Both the position numbers and the translations under genes were made by a program. Positions 48,933 to 59,440 of a stretch of 64,000 bases of DNA are shown here, piece after piece (position 1 is the first letter of the stretch; every line of letters starts with the position of its first letter). Under the pieces are notes generated by a model. That model was not told the DNA's origin, searched no databases, and was given only the letters and a program-made list of their open reading frames with translations. Where the stretch lies: the NCBI RefSeq assembly GCF_028372415.1, contig NC_092873.1, positions 357,334,128 through 357,398,127 on the forward strand, written 5' to 3'. The DNA is from Notamacropus eugenii. Its lineage: Eukaryota > Chordata > Mammalia > Diprotodontia > Macropodidae.

Positions 48933-49193
48933 TGTATCATGTTTTGATTTGTTATATGATTTTTTCCATTTATTTTAGTTCGACTACATAGCATGACTAT
49001 AGTGAAAATGTACTCAATAGGAAAGTATATGTAGAACCTATACAGAATTGTATGTGGTCGTGGGGAGGGAGGGGGTAGGAGTGGGGTAGTGAGGGGTAGG
49101 TGTGGGGGGGATAAAATCTTAATTTTATGGCAGTGATTGTAAAACATTAAAAGATAATAATAATAAAATAAAATTTAAAAAAAAAACAAAAAA

Positions 49194-49210
49194 ACTATTT
49201 TAGCTATTCC
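49194..49210. repeat. Right target-site duplication of L1
   Basis: Exact copy of 42230-42246. Confidence 0.95.
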
Positions 49211-50900
49211 TAAACGGTTTTACTTTTAAAATCAGAATTATAGTTGGATTTATCCCAATCTTTGTTATGAGCTACCAATTATTAATAAGAGTCTTAGAAA
49301 TGCATTTTGCATTTTACATATATAGAAGGTAAGCAGTCTGTCTTTATGAATACCTTATAATCAGTCTTTGGTACATATCTTACGTTTCTCGTGGTTATTG
49401 CATGTAGAATTTTCTATTAAGTTCAGGATTTTTGTTAATGAAGTCTTGAAAGTCTGAGAGTTTATCAAATGTCTTTTTTTTCATTCCAAATAATACTTAA
49501 CTTTTCAGGGTAGGATATTTTTGGCCAGACACCCACTTCTTTTAAAGAACCTGTGGTCTTTTAATGTCTCCGTTTCTAGGTCTTGTGTGATTCTATCGTG
49601 GCTCCATCATATTTAAATTATTTTAATATTGATGTTTTAATATTTTATCCTTGAGTTGGGGATTTGGAAATTTGATTATGGTATTTCTAAGAATTCTCTT
49701 CTTAAGATCTCTTTTAAGTGGTGATGAATGGATTTTTTCTATTTCTACTTCCTCCTTAGTTCTAAAGCGTTAGGAAAATTTTCTTTAATCATTTCTTGTA
49801 TTATTGCATGAATTTTCTTTTTTTGATCATAACTTTCAGTTAGTTCAATAATTTTATACATTCTCTTCTTGATCTAATCTAATGTTTTGCTTTCTCTTCT
49901 ATTTTTTCATTATTCATATTTTGTTTAATTATTTCTTGATCTCTTATAAGTGTGCTGGCTTCACTTTACCCAGTTGTAACTTCCAAGGTGTCATTTTCTT
50001 CCTTAAGATACTGAATCACCTTTTCCAATGGCTTGACTTTCCTTTCATAACTTTGTTGTTTATCTTGGATTATTATTTTTATAGTTATTCCTTAATCTCT
50101 GTCATTTGAATATTGAAGTCTTTTTAAAGATCTTTTATAAACTATTTTTGGGCAGGTCACCATTTGACATTACTTGTTGGGAGTTTCTTTACTTCAATAT
50201 CCTCCCCAGTCATCTGTATTCCCTTAATAGCTCTCTATGGTTAGATTATTTCTCCTTCTCCTGTGTATTTTTTGTAGTAATAGTTTGATTTTTGTAATCA
50301 CCTCTAGCTCTGGGGTTTGGGAAATCGTGCATCTTGCCTCAAATCTTCAGCGTTTCCCTCGAGCTTGGAACCAAAGCCAAATCTTCAGCCTGCTGTAAGT
50401 GCCCACATCCAGGGGCTTTCTTCCCCACCACTTCTTCATTCACTGGGCGTCTACTGTATTGTTCTAACTCCTCCATTCTTCTCAGCACAGCTGAATCTGG
50501 TGTTCCTTATAAGAATAGGTTCTCTCAGTCTTCCTGGGCCCAAACTCCCAACTCCCTTTACTATCCCAGGGCTGAAATTTTCTGTGACTGGGACTGAAGC
50601 AGCCTCTTAAACCAGTTAGCCCCATGACTTAACTGTTTGTTTAAGTTTGTGGCTTGTTGTTAAAATGGAACCTAGCCTGGAGATGTTTATTATTCATAGG
50701 AAACAAATCTCATCCTGAGATTTTTCTTCTGATCTTCTTGAATTGTCCCAGAAGGACCCCTATAATGCCCCCATTCTTATATATCTTCACCCACACTTTT
50801 TTCACCCTAGGGTTCTATTTTAACTCTTTGGTGGAGGAAAATCTTGAGAGCTTGGAATGTTATGACCTACTCCACCATCTTCCCAAAATCCTCTCTGCCT
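49211..50900 (-). mobile_element. Older HAL1-like element, ORF1 and 5' part, right of nested L1
   Basis: Minus-strand ORF1-like remains (49440-50290), including a counterpart of the KENCPEVLDSE region that reads ENFPNALEL at about 49770. The 5'-end-like 'gggaagatggtgga' lies at 50867-50880 (rc). It is clearly more diverged than the other HAL1-like copies. No coding capacity remains. Confidence 0.6.
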
Positions 50901-51265
50901 AAACCCAAGTCCTTTCACTTCAAATAAAACCCTCTTTCTATTGTAGTATTCTACTTCTCAAGTTCTAAAGCAAAATTTCAAAATCCAGCCTTAGGTGCAG
51001 ACATGAATCGAGCCCAGTTTGGAAGGAACTATTAGACCCTGTACTCTTCATGACACCAAGCTTATTAATCCAATGGCATATTCTTTCCACAGCGACACCT
51101 CAGAGTAGGAGACTATGATATATATTCATTGAGGAATGAAAATGCAGATATTGGACTAAATTTCAATGAATTCTTTTTAGGACAAATATCAAGCCATCAA
51201 ATTACTTTGTATCTAGGGACACATAGTGTTGATTAGGAAAAGTGACTTTATTTATTTATTTGTTT
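50900..51265. other. Short intergenic stretch, nothing recognised
   Basis: No gene or repeat recognised. Confidence 0.5.
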
Positions 51266-52060
51266 GCTTGTTTGTTTTTAATATATAATTTATTTACTTT
51301 TAAGTTTTCAACATTCAATTCCAGAAGAATTTGAATTCAAAATTTTCTTCTCATCTCACCCCATTCACCCTTTCCTCAAGTCTGTTCTCCCTTCTATTAT
51401 CCTCTCTTCTTCCATCCCCTTCCTCCTTATTTTCCTGTGGAACAAAAAAGTTTCTATACTCCATTGCCTGTATGGCTTATTTTCCAGTCGCATACTAAAA
51501 GAATTTTTAACATTCATCCTTAAAACCTTAAACTCCATGTTCTCTCCCTTCCCCCTCACTCACCCTCATTGAGAAAAAAAGCAATTCTACACAGGTCATG
51601 CGTGTGTAACAATACAAAGCCCTTCCATAGTAGTTACGTTGTAAAAGAATTACCATATTTCCCTCTGTCCTATCCTCCCCTCCATTTACTCCATTCTCTC
51701 CCTTGACTTGTCCTCCCACAATAGTGTTTGCTTCTGATTATCCTTTTTTCCAGTTTGCTGTCCTTTCTATTATCTTCCCTCTCCTGTCTCCTTCCCCCCT
51801 TGCCTTCCTTTGGGGTGAAATAGATATCCATATCCAATGGAATGTGTGTAATGCCCTCCTTAAGCCAAATCCCATGAGATTATTATTTAGCTCAATTATT
51901 TCCTTTCATCTCCCTCGTCTTCCCTTCCATTGTAAAAGCTCTTTCTTCTCTCTCTCTTTGTGAGATGATTTGCTACATTCTCCCTCTCCCTTTCTCTTAC
52001 TCCTACTACATTCTATTCAACAGCAAATTTTATTTTTTTAAGTATTCTCCCTTCATATTC

Positions 52061-52088
52061 AGCTCTCCCTCTCCCTCTCCCTCTCCCT

Positions 52089-52162
<74 letters not shown>

Positions 52163-52360
52163 ACATATATATGTATGTATGTGCATGTGTAAGCATATAT
52201 GCATATATATGTATATATGCATATATATACATACACATATATACGTACATGTACACACACATACACCCATGAATATTTACATACCTACACATATATTATA
52301 CACACATACATACATACCCATACACAGCTACATATATATTTATATATATGTATATATATT
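52061..52360. repeat. CTCCCT/CT and TATG-type microsatellite in HAL1-like element
   Basis: (CTCCCT)n, then (CT)n to about 52160, then TATA/TATG/CATA runs. It lies at the same element position as the TATC array at 17333-17665 and the CA/TA array at 10650. Confidence 0.95.
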
Positions 52361-52489
52361 CCCTCTAGCTACCCTAATACTGACAAAAGTCTCATGAGTT
52401 ACAAATAACATCTCTCCATACAGAAATGTAAACAGTTCAACATTAATGAGTTCCTTAAGGCTTTTCTTTCCTATTTACCTTTTCGTATT

Positions 52490-53590
52490 TCTCTTGATTC
52501 TTGTATTTGAAAGTCAAATTTTCTGTTCAGCTCTGGCCTTTTCAACAAGAATACTTGAAAGTCCTCTATTTCATTGAAATTCCATTTTTTCTCCTGAAGT
52601 ATTACACTTAGTTTTGCTGGCTAGGTGATTGTGGCTCTTAATCCTATCTCCTTTGACCTCTGGAATATCATATTCCAAGCCCTTTGATCCCTCAGTGTAG
52701 AAGTTGCTAAATTCTGTGTTATCTTGATTGTATTTCCACAATATTTTAATTATTTCTTTCTGGTTGCTTGTAATATTTTCCACTTAATCTGGGAACTCTG
52801 GAATTTGGCTACAATATTCCTAGGAGTTTTCTTTTTGATATCTCTTTCAGGAGTTGATAAGGGAATTCTTTCCATTTCTACTTCAATCTCTTATTCTAGA
52901 ATATCAGGGCAATTTTCCTTTATAGTTTCTTGAAAGATGATACCTAGGCTGTTTTTTGGTCATGGTTTTTAAGTAGACCAATAATTTTTAAATTATCTCT
53001 CCTGGATGTATTTTCCAAGTCAGTTGTTTTTTCAATGAAATATTTCGCATTGTCTTCTATTTTTTCATTCTTTTGGTTTTGTTTTATAATTTCTTGGTTT
53101 CTCATAAAGTCATTAGCATCCACCTGCTCCACTCCAATTTTTAAAGAACTATTTTCTTCAGTGAGCTTTTGAACCCCCTTTTCCATTTGGCTAATTCTGC
53201 TTTTTAAAGCGTACTTCTCCTCATTGGCTTTTTGAACTTCTTTGACCATTTGGGTTAGTCTATTTTTAAAGGTGTTATTTTCTTCAGCATTTTTGGGTCT
53301 CCTTTAGGAAGCTGTTGACATGCTTTTCGTGATTTTCTTGCCTTGCTCTCATTTCTCTTCCCAATTTTCCTCCACCTCTCTTAATTGATTTTCAAAATTC
53401 TTCTTGATCTCTTCCATGGCCTGAGACCATTGCATATTTTTTTGGAAGTATTGCATGTAGAAACCTTGACTTTTATGTCTTCCTCTGATGGTATGCTTTG
53501 TTCTTCCTCATCTGAAAGAATGAAAGAAAATACTTGTTAACCAAGAAAGTAACCTTCTATAGCCTTATTTTTTTTCCCTTTTTGGAGCAT
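52490..53590 (-). pseudogene. HAL1-like ORF1 remnant
   Basis: The ATG at 53590 opens MLQKG, equivalent to MPRKGK of L1 ORF1. The coiled coil and RRM are legible between 53249 and 52944 (EVQKANEEKYALKSRISQME, ENTSRRDNLKIIGLLKNHD). Stops and shifts follow. The usual TGA after the C-terminal SRE has become CGA at about 52486. Confidence 0.7.
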
Positions 53591-54074
53591 TTTCCTCACC
53601 AGTTACTTGCCTTTTGAGTCCTTTGTCAAGTGGAGGTTATACTCTAGGGACACATAAGTTCTCAGTCCCTCCTAGGTGGCACAATCAAAGGAGAGGAGGA
53701 TATTCCTTTCATGGCCTGTGCTCTGGTCTGCGAGTAACCAAAAGCACTCTTTTCTGCCCTGGAACTGCATGTAGGATTTCTTCTCCACAGTCACCACTAG
53801 CTTCACCATGCCAGTGCTCCTCTTCACCCCAGGACTGCCACTCAGAACTGGGACTCAGATCAGCTTCTCAACTCCCCCAGGGTCTTTAGGCCAGGGCTGG
53901 AAAGGTGGAAGCTGCTGTAGCAGTATCTGAGCCCCTGGAACCAGGGCTGGGGTTGGACGAATCTTGCCTCTCACTTAGGTGAAAGAGTTTTCTTACTGAC
54001 CTTTTAAGCTGTCTTTGGTGTTTGTGGTTTGAGAAATCTGTGAACTGCAGGTGGTACCCTTGAATTTGTGCATC

Positions 54075-54470
54075 TCTCTACAGAATTAACCCTTCACAGC
54101 AATGCAAGGACTTAAAACGTTCCCTAAGGACTCTTGAGGCAAAATGCCATCCACATCCAGAGAAAGAACTATGGAATCGGAACACAGAATGAAGCAGACT
54201 ATTTTCTCTTGTGAGATGTTGTGTTTTGTTTTAATTGTTCTCATGGTTTCTCCCAATCCTTTTAATTCTTCTATGCAACTAATGACTAATGTGAAAATGC
54301 ATTTAATAAGAATGTATTTGTAAAACTCATATAAGACTGCATCCTGTCTCAGGGAGGGAGGGGAGAGGAAGGGGGAGAAAATTTAAGTCTTGTTGAAGTA
54401 ATTGATGAAAACTGAAAACAAATTAATTTTAAAAAAATTAAAAACAAATAAAAAGTTAAGAAATCCTTCT
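54075..54470 (+). mobile_element. 5'-truncated L1, 3' UTR and tail
   Basis: 'gcaatgcaaggacttaaaac', 'ccatccacatccagagaaag' and 'actatggaatcggaacacag' are the L1 ORF2-end/3' UTR blocks also seen at 39600-39700 and 48780-48900. A G-rich tract and an A-rich tail follow, to about 54465. Confidence 0.85.
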
Positions 54471-54529
54471 ACAATCAATTCTTCCACTTCCTTTCTTCTC
54501 ATTCTTTTTGTAATTTTCTGCACTCTAAT

Positions 54530-55265
54530 GTCCAACCTCATCATTCAATCAAAACTATTTACCCCATAGTTACCCCTATACAGGGATGTATAGACTGACT
54601 AATGATCATTTGTGATTTCTATGTAGCTTTTGACGCTGTGAACCACTTTCTTCTTATTGATACTCTTGTATCCTTAAGTTTCCATAGCTTTATTCTCTCT
54701 TAGTTCTCCTGAATTCTTAGTGTCCTTTGTTGGATATTCATGTAGGTCATATCTGCTAACACTGAGTGACCTCCAAGATTCTGTCCTAAGTACTCTTCTT
54801 ATATTTATTTCTCTATACTGTTTTCCTCAGTGATTTCATTATCATCCAAAGATTCAATTATGCTGTATCTATCGTTGATTCTCATATTTGTTATCCATCC
54901 CAAATATCTGTCTTGATCTACATTCTCCCATCTATAACTCCCATCTATAAAAAGATTTTGGACATCTTAAACTGGATGCCCTGCCGAAATCTTAAACTTG
55001 CTTTTTGCAAATCTTTTCTCACATCTTTCCTGGGTGAAGTTTTGGTGGCTTTCTCCAATTCCTTTAAATTAAAAGCTTCCCTATGAGATTACCTCCAATT
55101 TATACTTTATATGTATATTGTTTGGACATGGTTGTTTGTATGTCATCTGTTGAATTAGAATAAGAGATCATAGAGGGAAGGAACTGTTTTTGTCTCACTT
55201 TTTTGTATCCCTTGTGCTGAGAAGAGTGCCTAGAACATAGTGTTCAAGGAAGGCTTGTTGATTTC
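54530..55265 (+). mobile_element. L2 fragment
   Basis: L2-like ORF end ('ttggacatcttaaactggat') and 3' end ('gtttggacatggttgtttgt', 'gtgcctagaacatagtg'). Confidence 0.75.
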
Positions 55266-55299
55266 ACTTGTCGACCCCTGCACATTACTAATAATTAAG

Positions 55300-55890
55300 A
55301 GAGATAGAAAATATGCCAAAAGGACTATAATACAACGTGTAACCTGTGACCAAGCAATATTTTGAATAGATCTACACACCAAAGAGAGAAAAAATAAAAA
55401 GGCCTATACATAAAAAAATGTATTTATAGCAGCTGTTTTTGTAGTTGCAAAGAATGTGAAATTGATGCATGCCCACCAATCGGGAAATGCCTGAACAAGT
55501 TGTGACATAGAATTGTAATGGAATGCTGTGGTGCAGTAAGAAACCATAAAGACAATGGTTTCAGAAGATTGACATGAATTTATGCAAAATGACATGAGGA
55601 GAACAATGAGAACAATGTACATAGTAAGAGCAATATTGTAAAGATAAATAACATGATTCACATCAATACAAAAGTAATTAAAATGAAAACTGCTATGCTC
55701 CAGAAGGGATAGAATTTGAGTACATATTCAAGCACATCTTTTCTTGCTGCTTTTTTCCTACAATATAGTCAATGTGGAAATATGTTTTCCATGAATTCAT
55801 GTAATGGATATTGTATTGCTTGCCTTCTCAAGATTTGGGAGTGAGATGAAGGGTGGGAAACAATTTGGAAGTAAAAATCTTAAAATAATA
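55300..55890 (+). mobile_element. Old L1 3' fragment
   Basis: Decayed ORF2 end ('gcagctgtttttgtagttgc', 'caccaatcgggaaatgcctg', 'gtaatggaatgctgtggtgc') and 3' UTR to 'gggtgggaaacaatttggaa'. Its last part is also present at 59440-59515 in the paralogous unit. Confidence 0.7.
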
Positions 55891-57100
55891 ACTTGCAAAA
55901 AAAGATGTCGTGTTTGCAATGATAACTTCTCTCAAAATTTCACCAGTGTATTTTATGGCAAGCAGAAATCTCTGTTGGATGGATGATTGAGCTCATCTAG
56001 TGTAATCCACCCATACCAAGAACGCCAGAGAATAGCTCCTGAATATGTATGGAAATGACTGCAAACATGAAGCTTCTTTATGAAATCAGAAGACAGAACT
56101 CAGTACAGTTCAACTCTGAGAAGGTATTTATTTTATTAGGATATTCATAAGCACTCGTATATGACCAAGTTATGATTTAGATATATCTAGAATTAATATT
56201 TTATGCTTTGGTTATTGACATGAAATTCTGGGAAGAAACATGATTCTGATGTTCTCCAAGAGCTATAGCTTTGAAATGCTAGTGAGAGGTCCCAGAGCTG
56301 GTGGAATCTGGGCCCTTTTGAATCAGCACATTCAAGATTGATAAACGATCCATGTTTGGAAGAGAAGGGAAAGGGAAGGTAACACAAATAGATGAGATGT
56401 ATGCATGCCATGAAATGAAATTTTCATCCCTCTCTTAGAGAAGATTGGTGCCAAACTGTTCTTTGTCTGCAAATGATGTCGTAGATGAAGAGAAAGAAGG
56501 TTATTAGAAAAGGCATGATGGTGTGAATTATCAATGGTGGTCTGGTTGCTCAGCAGCAGGAGGAGTCATAGAAGGCTGGGTGGCAACATGCGGTTCTGCA
56601 ACAAGTGGTGCCAGCAGGTGGGATGGCAGAAGGGCTGGCAGCATCTAAACACACAGCAAGCTGGGCTGCAGCAAATTGGGTGGCAATAAGTGGCTTGGCA
56701 GCAGCAAGATCTGTAGCAACTAGACTGGCAGCAGGAAGGGCTGCAGCAAGTGGGTTTGCAACAGGCTGGATGACAACAACTGGGGAAGCAGCGGGGCTGG
56801 CAGCAGCTGATCACACAGCAAGTTGGGCAGCAACAAGTTGGGCAGCAACAAGTTGGGTGGCAATAAGTGTTTTGGCAGCAGGTAGACTGGCATCACACAG
56901 ACTGGCGGCAGAACTGGTGGCAGCTGACAGTGCAGCACACCTCCTCACTGACTTACTGGCCACAACTCCACTCAGAGCAGATGGAACCACAACAAAAGTT
57001 GACCATGGTGTCAATGGATGGATGATCTAGCTTTCTTTCCAGGAGAGGGACTGACTAGTGTTTGATAAATCATTCATTAATTTTTAAGTTCTTCCTGTGG
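55800..57100 (-). repeat. Duplicated KRTAP unit C (relic 6)
   Basis: Colinear with 59440-60830: L1 3' end, 'catcaaacatgaaa'-type block at 56060/59695, 'gtcccagagctggtggaatc' at 56289/59958, then the KRTAP relic. Clearly diverged, so older than the units at 29-36 kb. Confidence 0.75.
56550..57006 (-). pseudogene. KRTAP pseudogene (relic 6)
   Basis: The ATG at 57006 opens MVNFCCGSICSEWSCGQ, the KRTAP4-like start. The frame then meets TAA at 56953-56955 (codon 18) and TGA at 56893-56895 (codon 38), and stays Cys-rich through CCQPRC, CCHPACCKPTC and [11 protein letters not shown]. Near 56600 a one-base change shifts the last part (...CHPTC then frameshift). In the shifted frame the ancestral end TTCCRTACC...SSCC and TGA at 56550-56552 can be followed. 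There is no good TATA at -93; only AACTTAAAAATT around 57080. It is a dead copy. Confidence 0.88.
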
Positions 57101-57268
57101 AAGTCACTCATGTAACAAATATTTCAAATTTACCATTTTTTAAATTTTTTTGTGATTCACAATGATTCAGGTAAAGCATATTTAACAAAAATACTCAAGA
57201 TACTCCAGTTACAAATACACCACAATTATACATAGCTAGTTTATTTTTGCCTCCAGAACACATTTGAA

Positions 57269-57278
57269 TAAACTTACC
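57269..57278. repeat. Left target-site duplication of truncated L1
   Basis: taaacttacc, repeated exactly at 58724-58733. Confidence 0.8.
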
Positions 57279-58040
57279 TAGGAGTTTCTCTTTTTGGATC
57301 TCTTTCAGGCGGTGTTCTGTGGATTCCTTGAATATTTATTTTGCCCTCTGGTTCTAGAATCTCAGGGCAGTTTTCCTTGATAATTTCATGAAAGATGATG
57401 TCTAGGCTCTTCTTTTGATCATGGCTTTCAGGTAGTCCCATAATTTTTAAATTGTCTCTCCTGGATCTATTTTCCAGGTCTGTTGTTTTTCCAATGAGAT
57501 ATTTTACATTATCTTCCATTTTTCCATTCTTCTGGCTTTGTTCTGTGATTTCTTGCTTTCTCATAAAGTCCTTAGCCTCCATCTGTGCCATTCTAATTTT
57601 GAAAGAACTATTTTCTTCAGTGAGCTTTTGAATCTCCTTTTCCATTTGGCTAATTCTGCTTTTGAAAGCATTCTTCTCCTCACTGGCTTTTTGAACCTCT
57701 TTTGCCAATTGAGTTAGGATAGTTTTCAAGGTGTTATTTTCTTCAACATTTTTTGGGTCTCCTTTAGCAGGGAGCTGATCTGCTGTTCATGCTTTGACTT
57801 CATGTCTCTCATTTCTCTTCCCAGCTTTTCCTCCACCTCTCTAACTTGATTTTCAAAATTCTTTTTGAGCTCTTCGATGGCCTGAGCCCATTGGGTGGGC
57901 TGGGACACAGAAGCCTTGATTTCTCTGTCTTTCCCTGATGGTAAGCATTGTTCTTCCTCATCAGAAAGGAAGGGAGGAAATGCCTGTTCACCAAAAAAGT
58001 AACCTTCTATAGTCTTATTTCTTTTCCCTTTTCTGGGCAT
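57279..58040 (-). pseudogene. L1-type ORF1, 3'-truncated
   Basis: The ATG at 58040 opens MPRKGKRNKTIEGYFFGEQ, with an acidic N-terminal stretch (SDEEEQC) and coiled coil (IEELKKNFENQVREVEEKL). A one-base shift near 57735 breaks the frame at KMLKKITP. The reading then resumes (ILTQLAKEVQKASEEKNAF, ENRSRRDNLKIMGLPESHD) until the insertion end at ERDPKRETPR, within the C-terminal domain. Confidence 0.85.
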
Positions 58041-58723
58041 TTTCCCAGCCAGTGACTTGACCTCTGAATATTTTCCTCACACCCACCTCGCCTCCTGATC
58101 CTCCCAGCCAGCATTGGGGTCTGAGATTCAAATGCTGCTTCCAGCCTCAGGGCTTTGGGCGGGGGCAGGGCTGCTATTCAGTGTGAGATTAAGTTCAGAT
58201 GCTCAGGTCGGGGCAGGGCCACCTCTCAGGCTCAGTTCCCTCAGGGAGTTTATGCACAGACCTTCAACAATGGATCCAGGCTCCTGCCTGCTTGGGGAGC
58301 CCTGGTCTGCTGCCACCCCTCAGCTTCTGTCTCCCGAGAGGGCCCGAGCCATGGGGGCACCCCACTCCCCCCTCAACCCTCCAAAGAGACTTTCTCACCA
58401 ACCCCCATCACCTGTGGGTGGAGGGACTTGTGCGGCCGCTGGAGATCCTGTCCCTGAAGCCTGCTCGGATCTGTTCCTCTCGGTGCTGCGGCCACGGCAG
58501 GGCTGTACTCAGCTCCCAGTCCCGGCGACCAGTCTGCAGCGCGAAGGACCTTTTGCGAGAGGTTTGCAGGTCTCTCCAGAACAGAAATCTCCCTCGCTCC
58601 AATGTTCTGTGGCCTCTGGGTGCAGAATTCGCCGTGAGTTACTTCTTTGTAGTTGTTCTATGGGTTGGGGGTTCGGAGCTATGTGTATGTGCGTCTTTCT
58701 ACTCCACCATCTTGGCTCCGCCC
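57279..58723 (-). mobile_element. 3'-truncated L1/HAL1 (5' UTR plus part of ORF1) with target duplications
   Basis: 1445 bases flanked by the 10-base direct repeat taaacttacc. On the minus strand it starts with a normal 5' end (gggcggagccaagatggtgg), carries a 5' UTR and ORF1, and ends abruptly inside ORF1 after ERDPKRETPR. It has no ORF1 C-terminus, 3' UTR or A tail. LINE insertions are normally 5'-truncated, so this shape is unusual. Confidence 0.85.
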
Positions 58724-58733
58724 TAAACTTACC
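58724..58733. repeat. Right target-site duplication of truncated L1
   Basis: Exact copy of 57269-57278. Confidence 0.8.
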
Positions 58734-59440
58734 AACCTATTTTGAAAAGGCATTTCTTTTTCATTAATGAATAGATTAAAAAGCACTCGTTATGTGCAAT
58801 ACCTTTTATCTCATTATTCAGTGTTATCTGGTTTCAAACTACTATCATCTATTGTTTCAGTTTTTTGGGCTAATGTAATTGATTTGATTCAAGACAGGAC
58901 TTTTCAGTTTAATTATCTATACACTATGTAATTGCTAAGGCACACGCAATTCTTAAAAGAATAAGTTTTCAATTAAATGATAGATTATTCCAAGTCAATC
59001 TGGATGACTTCAAGATCCCTTTTATTACCTAGATGTCATGCTTCTTTTCTGGGTTATAACTCATAGCTCTTTTACAAATTATTTATAAACATTGTAGATA
59101 TCTTTTTGTGTTAGACCCAGATACAGAGTTCTTATTTTTTCCAAAGTCTCTACTGGTCTCTTTCAACTTCCCATGGTGCCCCCTTCCCAAGCTCTCATCT
59201 AAAAATCTTGCTTAATATGTTATTGAAAAAAAAAATGAGGCTATTCACCAAGAATTCCTTCTTCCCAATGTCATCTTATTTCATATTAGTCAGATGCCTT
59301 CCTGCAATATCTCCTCTTTAACTTTTGTCTCACATGAAAAGATGACCCTTCTTGACAAGGCCAACCACTCTTAATGCACAAGTGCTCCTGTTCTATCCCA
59401 TCTCCTCCAGCAGATTTCCCCCTTCAAATTTCAAAATTTC
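58734..59440. other. Intergenic stretch, nothing recognised
   Basis: AT-rich. No gene or clear repeat seen. Confidence 0.5.

Larger units (their letters stand above)
42247..49193 (+). mobile_element. Full-length L1 retrotransposon
   Basis: About 6.95 kb with perfect 17-base target duplications. Order: 5' UTR with two 'gccaagatgg/gccaggatgg' modules (42247 and about 42637), ORF1 region 43196-44376, inter-ORF spacer, ORF2 region 44942-48762, 3' UTR with a G-rich tract (49060-49110) and an A-rich tail (49140-49193). Both ORFs are broken, so it is dead in cis. The intact structure and exact duplication suggest moderate age. Confidence 0.95.
51265..54000 (-). mobile_element. HAL1-like element, near full length
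   Basis: Minus strand: 5' UTR-like part (about 53600-54000, similar to 18990-19400), ORF1 remains 52490-53590, then directly the purine-rich 3' region with a microsatellite (52061-52360) and an A-rich tail near 51265-51310. No ORF2. It is the same architecture as 16527-19672. Confidence 0.8.

Noticed and set aside
52013-52270. Arg-Glu repeat frame
   Set aside because: Translation of the CT/GA microsatellite.
58114-58767. 217-codon plus-strand frame
   Set aside because: It is antisense to the GC-rich 5' UTR of the minus-strand L1 at 57279-58723; no domain is recognisable.
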